Origin: Clostridia bacterium
GTDB lineage: Bacteria; Bacillota_A; Clostridia; Christensenellales; Borkfalkiaceae
Assembly: GCA_017457015.1 (NCBI GenBank)
Contig: JAFTIG010000070.1
Coordinates: forward strand, 1-16,562
DNA: 16,562 nucleotides
Reading direction: 5' to 3'
Of this stretch, positions 1-7,887 are shown one piece after another (within the stretch, counting starts at the first letter, position 1; the number at the start of each line of letters is the position of its first letter). The position numbers and the translations under genes are program-made. The notes under the pieces were generated by a model. It was given only the letters and a program-made list of their open reading frames with translations, ran no database searches and was not told the origin of the DNA.

Positions 1-120
1 ACTCCGCTTGGGTAATATTTTAAGGTTTAAATACAAGCAGGCGTGACGCCTGTCACAAGTTGACCTCTTGTGTTGTTATTATTTTATAACCCAGAACTCT
101 CAAACTATATTAGAGTTACA
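1..120 (+). repeat. Partial copies of the structured intergenic repeat (unit A and tail of an earlier unit)
   Basis: No gene is visible here. Bases 1-25 resemble 182-205: both have ACTCCGCT, then a short variable stretch, then TTTAAGG. Bases 1-20 therefore look like the tail of a unit that begins left of the window. From 21 a new unit starts with the family's 5' signature (TAAGGTTTAAATACAAGCAGG). It contains a perfect 6-bp hairpin with a TGA loop (38-43 with 47-52), a second 6-bp hairpin (54-59 with 67-72) and a weaker one (95-100 with 112-117). It lacks the usual 3' closing strand, so it is a partial or strongly diverged copy. Confidence 0.45.
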
Positions 121-198
121 TTTTAAGGTTGTATAAACGAGTTAGGCAAGGCTCGTAAGCGTGACGCTTAACCCTAACTTAACTCCGCTCGTGCACTA
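121..198 (+). repeat. Partial copy of the structured intergenic repeat (unit B)
   Basis: This copy opens with the same 5' arm as the full copies (AAGGTTGTATAAACGAG from 125). It has CGAG pairing with CTCG at 152-155 and a 5-bp hairpin with a TGA loop (157-161 with 165-169). The latter matches the 6-bp TGA-loop hairpin of unit A in shape but not in stem sequence. A longer stem GTTAGG / CCCTAAC encloses it. The unit ends with the ACTCCGCT tail and runs directly into unit C, so the 3' closing arm is missing. The units form a head-to-tail tandem arrangement. Confidence 0.45.
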
Positions 199-320
199 TT
201 TAAGGTTGTATAAACGAGCAGGTCAAGGCGCGTGAGTACTGTGACGGGGCGCGTACGTCTGTACATAACCCGAACAGCACGGAACGCAACGTAGAGATGC
301 GAAGTTTAGACGACCTTAAA
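199..320 (+). repeat. Full-length copy of the structured intergenic repeat (unit C)
   Basis: The terminal helix pairs 199-215 with 304-320. Its core AAGGTTGTATAAAC / GTTTAGACGACCTT has one A-G mismatch and one T-G wobble, and is identical to the core of the copy at 14816-14942. Inside is a hairpin 236-246 with 256-264 (GTAC and GACG segments), then a 3' segment containing CAGCACGGAACG. It lacks the TGAGATTGACC module of the two other full copies, so it is a divergent subtype. The A-run at its 3' end doubles, on the minus strand, as the T-run of the spoIIID terminator. No known RNA family is recognised. Confidence 0.5.
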
Positions 321-357
321 AAAATTAACGCCCTAACCTAAATGCAAGGTAAGGGCG
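318..357 (-). terminator. Intrinsic terminator downstream of spoIIID
   Basis: A stem pairs 329-339 with 347-357 (CGCCCTAACCT with AGGTAAGGGCG, one A-A mismatch, 7-nt loop). On the minus strand it is followed by TTAA and seven T residues. It lies about 105 nt past the spoIIID stop. The intervening 3' region holds smaller hairpins at 371-386 (CAAGGC/GCCTTG) and 422-439 (AACCT/AGGTT), and an 8-bp inverted repeat CTTGTATA/TATACAAG at 383-390 and 453-460. Confidence 0.65.
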
Positions 358-462
358 GGACGTGATTTATCAAGGCTTTTGCCTTGTATAATCCTTTTCT
401 TAACCCCTTTACCGTCAGGCGAACCTTAATGCTCAGGTTATTGTGTAAATAGTATACAAGAT

Positions 463-726
463 TTAAAAGCGTTTGTCAAGTTTTTTAGCATACTTCAAAC
501 GCGTTGCTTCACCGCCACGAATATGCCGTTCTGCAAGATTAATTTTAAGCGCTGTTTTAACCTTTTTATATAAATCTTTATCAATATTTTTAAGCCGATC
601 AGTCACGTCCTTATGCACGGTAGACTTGGAAAAATGAAAAACCTTGGCAGTTTGTCTTACCGTTACGCCCGTTTGAGCGATATATTCGGCTTCATCAATA
701 ACCCTTTTAACGATTTCCTCGCACAA
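463..726 (-). CDS. spoIIID: Sporulation transcriptional regulator SpoIIID
   Basis: SpoIIID is a small DNA-binding protein that switches mother-cell gene expression during endospore formation, activating or repressing sigma-E genes. The 87-residue product carries the family's helix-turn-helix at about residues 22-42 (TVRQTAKVF then SKSTVHKD). It also has the basic C-terminal block RHIRGGEATRLKY at 67-79, which matches my memory of the Bacillus protein. The start is TTG at 724-726. No in-frame ATG fits, and GGGGGA sits 8 nt upstream. The gene is monocistronic, between the his operon terminator and its own terminator at 318-357. A candidate sigma-E promoter lies just upstream. Its presence implies a sporulation-competent lineage, though the window shows no other sporulation gene. 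Confidence 0.92.
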   Translation of the reverse strand: MCEEIVKRVIDEAEYIAQTGVTVRQTAKVFHFSKSTVHKDVTDRLKNIDKDLYKKVKTALKINLAERHIRGGEATRLKYAKKLDKRF

Positions 727-757
727 AACTACTATCCCCCTTTTTATAGAATAGTAA

Positions 758-784
758 ACTTTATGCTCCGTTTCGACAAATTAT
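758..784 (-). promoter_or_regulatory. Candidate sigma-E promoter of spoIIID with an embedded Spo0A-box-like octamer
   Basis: On the minus strand ATAAT (780-784) is followed after 14 nt by CATAAAGT (758-765). This resembles the sigma-E pattern (ATA-type -35, CATA-type -10) and its usual spacing. It would start transcription about 25 nt before the TTG codon. The octamer TTGTCGAA (772-779), identical to the core of the Spo0A box, lies between the two elements. The match is from memory of the consensus. Confidence 0.5.
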
Positions 785-791
785 TACAAAT

Positions 792-817
792 AAAAAAGGA
801 CTGAAGTCAGTCCTTTA
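792..817 (-). terminator. Intrinsic terminator of the his operon, overlapping the PAP2 stop codon
   Basis: On the minus strand the stem GGACTG / CAGTCC has an ACTT tetraloop, extended by AAA/TTT pairs, and is followed by TTTTTTATTTG. The TGA stop of the PAP2 gene (807-809) lies within the stem, so termination occurs immediately after translation ends. Confidence 0.8.
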
Positions 818-1475
818 AATTATCGTCGGTTTTTTTCTTGAAAAGGTTTTTAATATCAGCATTTAGGGAAAACGCGCAAAACTTTTTATCGGCGTTTTTC
901 TCCATTACTTGAAAGATTAGTTTAGATAGATAATAACCTATAACACCCGATATACCGCCAACTATCAGTCCTGCTATGACGTCGGTTAAATAGTGTACGA
1001 TAAGATACACTCTAGATAGTGCCATAATCACGGCAACTACAAAGCCTATCCAACTCCATTTTTTGTTAGCCGATAAAAACAGCGCAGTCATACTCGTCAT
1101 AGTGACCGTCGTGTGTCCTGACGGAAAGGAATACTCACTTTCCGTACTTGCGCCAACCGCTTGCCAAAACGACTTGAATTCTTCATTTAAATACGGTCTT
1201 GGTCGCGCTACGGCGTTCTTTAATATCACGTTGGTGAACAGCGCGCCAACACCTATTGCAAGAAACATACTTACCCCCGCTCTTCTGGTACGCTTAAACA
1301 AAATTAAAACTATCGATAAAACGATAAAGAATATTCCGCCCTTGCCTAAAATCGCGAAAATTTCCGCTATCGGCAACAATACTGCACCGCAAGATTTTAC
1401 AAGGGCGTTTGCCGATATAAACGCGCTTTTATCGAAAGCGTAAAACGCGGTATTCAACCAGTCTGCCATACTCAC
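807..1475 (-). CDS. PAP2-family (type 2 phosphatidic acid phosphatase-like) membrane phosphatase
   Basis: This is an integral membrane lipid or undecaprenyl-pyrophosphate phosphatase of the PAP2 superfamily. All three signature motifs are present: K86 with RP at 93-94 (KX6RP), PSGH at 118-121, and SR at 154-155 with H161 and D165 (SRX5HX3D). Hydrophobic segments lie near residues 30-60, 68-85, 125-137, 142-160 and 165-190. The charged C-terminal tail should be cytoplasmic. It is the last gene of the his operon and starts directly after the histidinol phosphatase stop. Translation could begin at GTG 1475 or at ATG 1469, two codons later; the nearby AGGTGA does not settle the choice. The substrate cannot be read from the sequence, and a role in histidine synthesis is not expected, because the PHP enzyme supplies that phosphatase step. 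Confidence 0.85.
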   Translation of the reverse strand: MSMADWLNTAFYAFDKSAFISANALVKSCGAVLLPIAEIFAILGKGGIFFIVLSIVLILFKRTRRAGVSMFLAIGVGALFTNVILKNAVARPRPYLNEEFKSFWQAVGASTESEYSFPSGHTTVTMTSMTALFLSANKKWSWIGFVVAVIMALSRVYLIVHYLTDVIAGLIVGGISGVIGYYLSKLIFQVMEKNADKKFCAFSLNADIKNLFKKKTDDNLKD

Positions 1476-2219
1476 CTACACCAAATCTTTCCATTTATCA
1501 AACTCGAACGCAACGTTTTGTGCATTGTGGCTATCGCTTGAAATAACCAACTTACCGCCTTTTTCTTTGATATATTCAATCATTTCAAAAGACGGATAAG
1601 GCGTAGTTCTATGCCCCCGTGATATTGCGCCCGTGTTTATCTCAAACGGAATATTAAGCGGAATAATCTTATCGACCGCCGCCATCCACGCTTTTTTATA
1701 ACGCGAACAGTTTTCGTCAAACAACTTATCTTTATCCTTAAACTTGGTAATTAAATCAAAATGTCCGACTACGGTTGCGTCCTTTACGACTTTAACTACG
1801 TTTTCAAAATATTGCTCTGCCGCCGCATACGCGTCGCCTTTAAACCCTTCTTCTACCGCTAGTCGCAAGTCTTTATCGCTTAAATCTATAGGGTAATACT
1901 TTTCTCCCACCTTAAAAAAGTGAACCGAGCCTATAACGTAATCAAACTGCGAGCGGTCGCAAACGGCGTAAACGTCGTCTTCTAAACCGCAAAGTACGTT
2001 TATCTTACCGCGGTATTTTTCTTTAAGGTCTTTTATTTCATCTATAAACTCTTTTATATTTTTTTCTCTTATGCACCAGTCTGCGCGGAACGGCATAGGT
2101 GCGTGAGCACATATCCCAACCGTTTTAAGCCCCTTTTCTATTGCGGATAACACCATCTCTTTGGGGGAATTTTTTCCGTCGCAATAATGCGTATGCATGT
2201 GCAAATCGGAATAAATCAT
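1476..2219 (-). CDS. hisK: Histidinol-phosphatase, PHP family
   Basis: This enzyme removes phosphate from L-histidinol phosphate, the step before histidinol dehydrogenase. The 247-residue protein has the PHP metal-site pattern: [11 protein letters not shown] with H7 and H9, H39, E80, H100 in GSVH, H153 in VGHFD, and D229/H231 in SSDSH. The length fits the monofunctional HisK/HisJ type of Gram-positive bacteria. The hisB gene in this operon has only the dehydratase domain, so a separate phosphatase is needed and this gene fits. Its ATG overlaps the hisIE stop (ATGA), indicating translational coupling. The symbol hisJ is used in some annotations for the same enzyme. Confidence 0.9.
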   Translation of the reverse strand: MIYSDLHMHTHYCDGKNSPKEMVLSAIEKGLKTVGICAHAPMPFRADWCIREKNIKEFIDEIKDLKEKYRGKINVLCGLEDDVYAVCDRSQFDYVIGSVHFFKVGEKYYPIDLSDKDLRLAVEEGFKGDAYAAAEQYFENVVKVVKDATVVGHFDLITKFKDKDKLFDENCSRYKKAWMAAVDKIIPLNIPFEINTGAISRGHRTTPYPSFEMIEYIKEKGGKLVISSDSHNAQNVAFEFDKWKDLV

Positions 2220-2866
2220 TTGGTCATTTTCTCCTGTTTAACCTTATGGTCGATAACGTGACGGGACGCAAGTTCTCTATGCACTTCTTCAAGTGAGATC
2301 CCCATCTCGGTCATAAGCACCATGACGTGATAACAAAGGTCGGCAATCTCGTAGATAGTTTCTTTTTTGTCGTCTGCCTTTGCAGCGATTATAACTTCGG
2401 TATTTTCTTCACCGACTTTCTTTAAGATTTTATCTATACCCTTCTGGAAAAGATAGGTAGTATAAGAGCCTTCCGGCATAAGTTCCTTTCTGCCTTTAAG
2501 AAGCCCCATAAGTCCTTCAAGCGAAAACTCACTCATCTCGTCGTTTTGGTAAACGGGGTTAAAAAAGCAACTGTCCGCGCCAGTATGGCAAGCAGGACCG
2601 TCCTTTTCAACCACGATTACAAGCGCGTCCATATCGCAGTCTGCGGTGATGGAAACGACGTGTTGATAATTACCGCTCGTTTCACCCTTTAGCCAAAGTT
2701 CGTTTCTTGACCTTGACCAAAAACAAGTCTTTTTCTTTTCCATAGTGATTTTAAGACTCTCTTTGTTCATATACGCAAGAGTTAAAACCTTTTTAGTGAT
2801 AGCGTCCACCACTATTGCAGGAATAAGTCCTTTTTCGTCAAATTTAAGTTTTTCAATGTCTATCAT
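2216..2866 (-). CDS. hisIE: Bifunctional phosphoribosyl-AMP cyclohydrolase / phosphoribosyl-ATP pyrophosphatase
   Basis: It catalyses steps 2 and 3 of histidine synthesis. The N-terminal HisI domain (about 1-115) shows [20 protein letters not shown] at 51-70, the acidic metal cluster D76/D78/D80 and cysteines C77, C93 and C100, expected to bind zinc. The C-terminal HisE domain (about 120-216) shows the MazG-like acidic residues in GEENTEV (152-158) and YEIADL (172-177). A fused enzyme of 216 residues is typical of many Firmicutes. AAGGTG lies 6 nt before the ATG. A 10-nt gap separates it from hisF upstream, and its stop overlaps the next start by four bases. Confidence 0.95.
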   Translation of the reverse strand: MIDIEKLKFDEKGLIPAIVVDAITKKVLTLAYMNKESLKITMEKKKTCFWSRSRNELWLKGETSGNYQHVVSITADCDMDALVIVVEKDGPACHTGADSCFFNPVYQNDEMSEFSLEGLMGLLKGRKELMPEGSYTTYLFQKGIDKILKKVGEENTEVIIAAKADDKKETIYEIADLCYHVMVLMTEMGISLEEVHRELASRHVIDHKVKQEKMTK

Positions 2867-2876
2867 AATTTCACCT

Positions 2877-3635
2877 TTAAATCCTTACGGGTATACCGTT
2901 ACTTTTAAGTTCTTTTTTAAGTTGGTCTATTCTGACTTCTCCAAAATGGAAGATTGACGCTGCGAGCCCTGCGTCTACCTTTGGCAAAGTCTTAAAAAGC
3001 GTAGTAAAATGTTCAATATTACCTGCACCGCCCGACGCTATTACGGGAACGGAAACGACTTTGCACACCGCAGATAACATCTCTAAATCAAAACCGCCCT
3101 TTACTCCGTCGGTATCTATAGAGTTTAATACTATCTCGCCCGCGCCGTTATCTACACCGCGCTTTACCCAGTCTATTAAGTCAATGCCCGTGTTTTCTCG
3201 CCCGCCTTTAGCGAATACTTTGAACGCACCGTCCACGCGCTTTGCGTCGACCGACAGCACTACGCACTGATCGCCGTACCGCTTTGCCGCCTGATAAATA
3301 AGGTCGGGATTTTTTATCGCGCCCGAGTTGACGCTAACCTTGTCCGCACCGCACTTTAACACTCTGTCAAAATCGTCCACGGTGTTTATTCCACCGCCGA
3401 CGGTCAGCGGTATAAAAATAGTGCTTGCAACTTCTCTCAATATATCGGTAAAAAGCGCTCTGTCTTCACTAGACGCCGTTATGTCGTAAAAAACCAACTC
3501 GTCCGCACCGTTGTCGCTGTAATATTTACCGAGTTCTACCGGCGAAGACACGTCCGAGAGTCCCTGAAAATTTACGCCTTTTACCACCCTGCCGTTCTTT
3601 ACGTCAAGACAGGGAATAATCCTTTTAGTTATCAT
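2877..3635 (-). CDS. hisF: Imidazole glycerol phosphate synthase cyclase subunit
   Basis: With HisH it converts PRFAR plus glutamine-derived ammonia to imidazole glycerol phosphate and AICAR. The 252-residue TIM barrel has both catalytic aspartates at the canonical positions, D11 (IPCLDVKNG) and D130 (VLSVDAKR). It also has phosphate-binding loops VGGGI (79-83) and ASGGAG near the C-terminus. Length is normal. The ATG overlaps the hisA stop (ATGA). HisF and HisH form a heterodimer; here their genes are separated only by hisA. Confidence 0.97.
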   Translation of the reverse strand: MITKRIIPCLDVKNGRVVKGVNFQGLSDVSSPVELGKYYSDNGADELVFYDITASSEDRALFTDILREVASTIFIPLTVGGGINTVDDFDRVLKCGADKVSVNSGAIKNPDLIYQAAKRYGDQCVVLSVDAKRVDGAFKVFAKGGRENTGIDLIDWVKRGVDNGAGEIVLNSIDTDGVKGGFDLEMLSAVCKVVSVPVIASGGAGNIEHFTTLFKTLPKVDAGLAASIFHFGEVRIDQLKKELKSNGIPVRI

Positions 3636-4345
3636 CTTGCCACCTTTACCGCGTCTTCTATTTTAATTGCGCCCGTATAATAAGCCTTGCCTATTATAGC
3701 GCCGTAAATGCCGAGCGCGGCAAGTTTTTTAATATCGTCTATACTTGAAACCCCACCCGACGCAATAATTTGCATGCCGAGTTCGCTTGAAAGCGTTTTG
3801 TAAAGTTCGTGGTTAGTACCTTGCATTGCCCCGTCTTTGGATATATCCGTACAAATAACGGTCTTAACGCCTAAATCTTGCATCTGACGGCAAAAATCCA
3901 CGCCGTCGTAATCGGACTTTTCAGTCCAGCCTTTAATAGCAACGAATCCGTCTTTAATATCCACGCCGACGGCAATTTTATCCCCGTAAGTTTTAACGGC
4001 GTTTTCTAAAAACGCTCTGTCTGTAACCGCCGCCGTACCGAGTATTACCCTTGAAACGCCTGCGTCGATATACTTTTTAATAACTTCCATACTGCGAATA
4101 CCGCCACCGACTTCTGCTTTTAAGCCTGACTTATCGACTATCTTTTTAACTACTTCTATATTAGGAGTAAGACCACTTTTTGCGCCTTCTAAATCCACCA
4201 AGTGAATCCACTCTGCTCCCTGTGCCTTAAAATCAAGCGCGATTTCGGGCGGATTGTCACTATACACGGTCATTTGTGCGTAATCACCTTTATACAGTCT
4301 TACAGCCTTTCCGCCAAATAAATCTATTGCGGGAAATATTTTCAT
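3632..4345 (-). CDS. hisA: ProFAR isomerase (1-(5-phosphoribosyl)-5-[(5-phosphoribosylamino)methylideneamino]imidazole-4-carboxamide isomerase)
   Basis: This enzyme isomerises ProFAR to PRFAR, step 4 of the pathway. The 237-residue (beta-alpha)8 barrel is paralogous to HisF. It has the general base D8 (FPAIDLFGG), D129 (VGVDIKDG), EVGGGIR (78-84), the TDISKDGAMQGTN loop (166-178) and ASGGVS near the end. No tryptophan-pathway PriA features are evident, and the operon context assigns it to histidine synthesis. Both ends overlap neighbours by ATGA junctions. Confidence 0.97.
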   Translation of the reverse strand: MKIFPAIDLFGGKAVRLYKGDYAQMTVYSDNPPEIALDFKAQGAEWIHLVDLEGAKSGLTPNIEVVKKIVDKSGLKAEVGGGIRSMEVIKKYIDAGVSRVILGTAAVTDRAFLENAVKTYGDKIAVGVDIKDGFVAIKGWTEKSDYDGVDFCRQMQDLGVKTVICTDISKDGAMQGTNHELYKTLSSELGMQIIASGGVSSIDDIKKLAALGIYGAIIGKAYYTGAIKIEDAVKVAR

Positions 4346-4965
4346 AATTTATACTCCAACTCACAGAACGCCTTTAAAATTTTCAGTCCCACTTCTCCAC
4401 TCTTTTCTGGGTGAAACTGACAGCCGTAAACGTTTTTATTTTGCACTGCCGCCGTCAACTCTGCACCATACTCTGCCGTTGCAATCACTGCGTCGTCGCA
4501 GTTTGCACCGTAAAAAGAGTGCACGAAATATACGAAATCCCCGTCGTCTAAATACTTAAATATCGGACTTTTTTCACCTTTAAATTTTAGGGCGTTCCAG
4601 CCTATATGCGGTATTTTATAATCTTTGGGAAGAACGTCTTTAATAGGGCGTATCTCGCCTTTTATAAGTCCTAAACCCTTATGCTCGCCGTACTCGTAAC
4701 TCTTATCGAATAAAAGTTGCATACCAAGACAAATGCCCATTAAAGGTTTGCCCTTTTCAACTTGCTCTAAAACGACGTCCGCTAATCCCAACGAAAAGAG
4801 TTTTTCCGCAGCGTCACCAAACGCGCCGACGCCGGGCAGTATTATCTTATCGGCGCTCTCTATAACCGCACGATCACCCGTGACGACGACGTCTTTCCCT
4901 ATAGACTTAAACGAACTTTTAAGCGAAAAAAGATTTCCCACGCCGTAATCGACTATCGCAATCAT
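4342..4965 (-). CDS. hisH: Imidazole glycerol phosphate synthase glutaminase subunit
   Basis: This is a class I glutamine amidotransferase that supplies ammonia to HisF. The 207-residue protein has the nucleophile C79 in GICLGMQLL and the other triad residues H185 and E187 in QFHPEKSG. It also has the oxyanion-strand motif LPGVGAFGD (43-51). It starts with ATG at 4965 in a TAATG overlap of one base with the hisB stop and overlaps hisA by four bases, giving tight coupling. Confidence 0.97.
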   Translation of the reverse strand: MIAIVDYGVGNLFSLKSSFKSIGKDVVVTGDRAVIESADKIILPGVGAFGDAAEKLFSLGLADVVLEQVEKGKPLMGICLGMQLLFDKSYEYGEHKGLGLIKGEIRPIKDVLPKDYKIPHIGWNALKFKGEKSPIFKYLDDGDFVYFVHSFYGANCDDAVIATAEYGAELTAAVQNKNVYGCQFHPEKSGEVGLKILKAFCELEYKL

Positions 4966-5552
4966 TAAAGCACCCCTTTAGTAGACGGTACTTCACCATT
5001 AAGCGACGGATCTATCGCCACAGCCGCCTTTAGAGTTCTTGCAAGCGACTTAAACGTTCCTTCTATTATGTGGTGTGCGTTCGAGCCTGCTATTTGGCGC
5101 GCGTGTAGAGTTATTCCCGCGTTAGAAACGAAAGCGATTAAAAACTCTTCTAAAAGTTCGGTATCGAAATCGCCTACCTTATTAGCCTTTATATCAAACT
5201 CTTTTACGATAAAACTTCTACCAGATACGTCAACCGCAGTCAAAATTAGCGATTCGTCCATAGGTAAAATAGTACTTGCGTAACGGGTTATGCCCTTCTT
5301 TTCGCCAAGTGCGTCCTTAAAGGCTTGACCGAGCGCGATTGCTATATCTTCGGTAGTGTGGTGATAATCCACGTTAATATCACCCTTACACTTTACCATA
5401 AGGTCAAACCTTGAGTGTTTAGTAAAAAGGTTAAGCATGTGGTTTAAAAAACCGCATCCCGTATCTATTTGCGCCTTACCCGTACCGTCAAGGTTAAGTT
5501 CTAACGCTATGTCCGTTTCGCCCGTAACTCTCTTTATCTGTGCTTTTCTCAT
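4965..5552 (-). CDS. hisB: Imidazoleglycerol-phosphate dehydratase
   Basis: This enzyme dehydrates imidazole glycerol phosphate to imidazole acetol phosphate. The 195-residue protein is the monofunctional form, with no N-terminal HAD phosphatase domain. It has the manganese-binding repeats HHTTED (64-69) and GSNAHHIIE (156-164), plus CGFLNHML (33-40). The ATG directly abuts the hisC TAA. Its 65-residue end, EVPSTKGVL, is the usual IGPD C-terminus. Confidence 0.97.
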   Translation of the reverse strand: MRKAQIKRVTGETDIALELNLDGTGKAQIDTGCGFLNHMLNLFTKHSRFDLMVKCKGDINVDYHHTTEDIAIALGQAFKDALGEKKGITRYASTILPMDESLILTAVDVSGRSFIVKEFDIKANKVGDFDTELLEEFLIAFVSNAGITLHARQIAGSNAHHIIEGTFKSLARTLKAAVAIDPSLNGEVPSTKGVL

Positions 5553-6614
5553 TTATATTTTCTCCAAAATTTCTTTTACCTTTTTAATAAATATTTTCAT
5601 CTGCTCCATACTTCCGATAGTAATACGGATATAGTCCTTAATCCTATCGCTGTCAAAATGGCGCACCAAAATACCCTTTTCTTTTAATCTTAAATAAAGT
5701 TGTTTACCGCCTATTTTATCGGATTTTGCAAAAGTAAAGTTCGCGTTAGACTTATCGAGCGTAAAACCAAGTTTAATAAGTTGGCTTTCGGTATACTCTC
5801 TATTCTCTATAATTTTTTTGCAGTTATCCTTAAAATACGCTTGGTCGGTTATCGCACCCAAACCCGCCGCCGCGCTCATCCTGTTTACGTTGTAAGGGTT
5901 GGTGGAATATTTTACCGTATTTAAGTCTTTTATTATCTCTTTACTTGCCACGCCGTACCCAAGTCTTGCGCCAGCCATTGAGCGTGACTTGGAAAAAGTT
6001 TCGGTCACTAAAAGATTGTCGTATTTATCGATAAGTTTTATCGCACTTTCCCCGCCAAAATCTATATACGCTTGGTCTATAACCACAATCCTATTCGGAT
6101 TTGCTTTAAGCAACCTTTCCACGTCTAAAAGTGGCAATACTTTTCCAGTCGGCGCATTTGGGTTTGCGATAAAAATTACCCCGTCTAAATTATCGTAGTC
6201 GTCTATATTGATAGAAAAATCGTCCTTTAGCGGTATTTCGCGATAAGGCACGCCGTTTACGTCTGCAAATACTTTATAAAATCCGTACGTTATGTCGGGA
6301 AAGTAAGCGGGCTTATCTTTACTGCAATACGCCATAAAAGCAAAATTCAACACTTCGTCAGAGCCGTTGGTAAGAATTACGTTTTCGCTATTAACACCGC
6401 ACGCTTTTGCGACTGCAGCCGTCAACTCTTTGCAATCGGGATCGGGATAAAGATGCAATTTTTGCGATTGCGCCGTTGCAAGTTCTATCGCTAACGTTGA
6501 CGGCGGAAAGGGTGATTCGTTGGTGTTGAGTTTTATATACTCTCGCTCTTTGGGTTGTTCACCCGGAGTATAAGGTTTTAAGTTACCCACTCTTTGGTTA
6601 ATAAATCTGCTCAT
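5553..6614 (-). CDS. hisC: Histidinol-phosphate aminotransferase
   Basis: This is a PLP-dependent class I/II aminotransferase that transfers an amino group from glutamate to imidazole acetol phosphate. The 353-residue protein has the Schiff-base lysine K209 in TFSKSRSMAGARLGYG. It also has NPNAPTG (151-157), the PLP-contacting D180 and Y183 (VIDQAYIDF) and a C-terminal arginine motif (DYIRITIG). HisC enzymes are sometimes broad in specificity and may also act on aromatic amino acids. One base separates it from the hisD stop. Confidence 0.96.
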   Translation of the reverse strand: MSRFINQRVGNLKPYTPGEQPKEREYIKLNTNESPFPPSTLAIELATAQSQKLHLYPDPDCKELTAAVAKACGVNSENVILTNGSDEVLNFAFMAYCSKDKPAYFPDITYGFYKVFADVNGVPYREIPLKDDFSINIDDYDNLDGVIFIANPNAPTGKVLPLLDVERLLKANPNRIVVIDQAYIDFGGESAIKLIDKYDNLLVTETFSKSRSMAGARLGYGVASKEIIKDLNTVKYSTNPYNVNRMSAAAGLGAITDQAYFKDNCKKIIENREYTESQLIKLGFTLDKSNANFTFAKSDKIGGKQLYLRLKEKGILVRHFDSDRIKDYIRITIGSMEQMKIFIKKVKEILEKI

Positions 6615-6615
6615 T

Positions 6616-7887
6616 TTACTTCAATCTTACTACCGCACTCTTTGCGTGTGCGGTAAGTCCTTCTTTCTCTGCAAAATACTCTACGTCTTTTGCTATTTTA
6701 CTTAACGCCTGCTCGGTATAGTAAGCGTATTGCGTTTTCTTAATAAAATCGTCAACGGACAGCGCGCTTGAAAATTTAGCCGTCCCACTAGTCGGTAAAG
6801 TATGATTCATACCTATCATGTAATCGCCGAGTGCTTCGGGACAGTTTCTTCCCACGAATACCGAGCCCGCATGCTTAATTTTATCAAGATACTCTATTGC
6901 ACCGTCAACGCAGAGTTCAAGGTGCTCGGGCGCAATGTCGTTTGCTATCTCTATTGCTCTTTCTATATCTTTTACTATTATTATTTTTCCGTTATCGTCG
7001 ATTGAAATCCTTGCAATCTCCGCTCTCGGAAGGAGTGCTATCTGCCTTTCCAGTTCGCTTTGGACTGCCGTCGCAAGACTTTCGCTCTCTGTAATCAAAA
7101 CTGCCGACGCGAGTTTATCGTGCTCGGCTTGAGAAAGCATGTCTGCCGCCACCACTTCAGGGTTAGACTTTTTATCGGCGATAACCAGGATTTCGCTCGG
7201 CCCTGCAATCATATCGATTGACACCTTTCCGAAAACTTGCTTTTTTGCTTCGGCAACGAACGCATTTCCCGGTCCTACTATCTTATCCACCTTTTGAATA
7301 CTTTCCGTACCGTAAGCGAGCGCCGCAATAGCCTGTGCTCCGCCAACTTTGTAAATCTCGTCCACCCCTGCAACCGACGCCGCCGCCAAAATTACGGGGT
7401 TAACGTTACCGTTTTTATCGGGCGGAGTTACTATTACCACTTTTTTAACCCCCGCTATCTTTGCAGGAATAGCGTCCATAAGCACGGTTGAAGGGTATGC
7501 CGCAGTACCGCCCGGAACGTAAAGCCCCGCTGCGTCTACGGGTATAATTTTTTGTCCAACGATAACGCCGTTTTCACGCTTAAACTCAAAGCCTTCTCGC
7601 TTTTGCTTGCTATGAAATTCTCTGATGTTATTAGCCGCGTCGTTTAATATTCTTAAAAATTCCGGCTCAACGCTTTTTGCAGCCCTATCAATCTCGTCTT
7701 TGCAGACGGCAAGACTATCAAGTTTTACCTTGTCGAACTTTTCGGCGTACTTATAGAGCGCTGAATCTCCGTTCTTTTTTACGTCGTCTATAATCTCCGA
7801 CACTATTAAACTAACGTCAACTTTCGGTTCTACTACCGAAAAAATCTCTTCGCGATTACTTACGCCGTCTTTTAATATCTTTATCAT
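6616..7887 (-). CDS. hisD: Histidinol dehydrogenase
   Basis: It catalyses the last two oxidations, L-histidinol to L-histidine, using NAD and a bound zinc. The 423-residue protein has GLYVPGGTAAYPSTVLM (121-137), GPGNAFVAEAK (205-215) and IAGPSEILV (227-235). The expected zinc ligands are Q253 and H256 (SQAEHD), D355 and H414. The catalytic pair is E321/H322 (APEHLEL). Length is normal. The ATG overlaps the hisG stop by one base (TAATG). Confidence 0.97.
   Translation of the reverse strand: MIKILKDGVSNREEIFSVVEPKVDVSLIVSEIIDDVKKNGDSALYKYAEKFDKVKLDSLAVCKDEIDRAAKSVEPEFLRILNDAANNIREFHSKQKREGFEFKRENGVIVGQKIIPVDAAGLYVPGGTAAYPSTVLMDAIPAKIAGVKKVVIVTPPDKNGNVNPVILAAASVAGVDEIYKVGGAQAIAALAYGTESIQKVDKIVGPGNAFVAEAKKQVFGKVSIDMIAGPSEILVIADKKSNPEVVAADMLSQAEHDKLASAVLITESESLATAVQSELERQIALLPRAEIARISIDDNGKIIIVKDIERAIEIANDIAPEHLELCVDGAIEYLDKIKHAGSVFVGRNCPEALGDYMIGMNHTLPTSGTAKFSSALSVDDFIKKTQYAYYTEQALSKIAKDVEYFAEKEGLTAHAKSAVVRLK

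Noticed and set aside
199..320. Integron attC site (long imperfect inverted repeat)
   Set aside because: The ends do not match the conserved GTTRRRY/RYYYAAC core, no cassette array or integrase is present, and the copies lie between unrelated housekeeping genes.
1..320. CRISPR array
   Set aside because: The repeats are long, diverged and irregularly spaced, and no cas genes are present.
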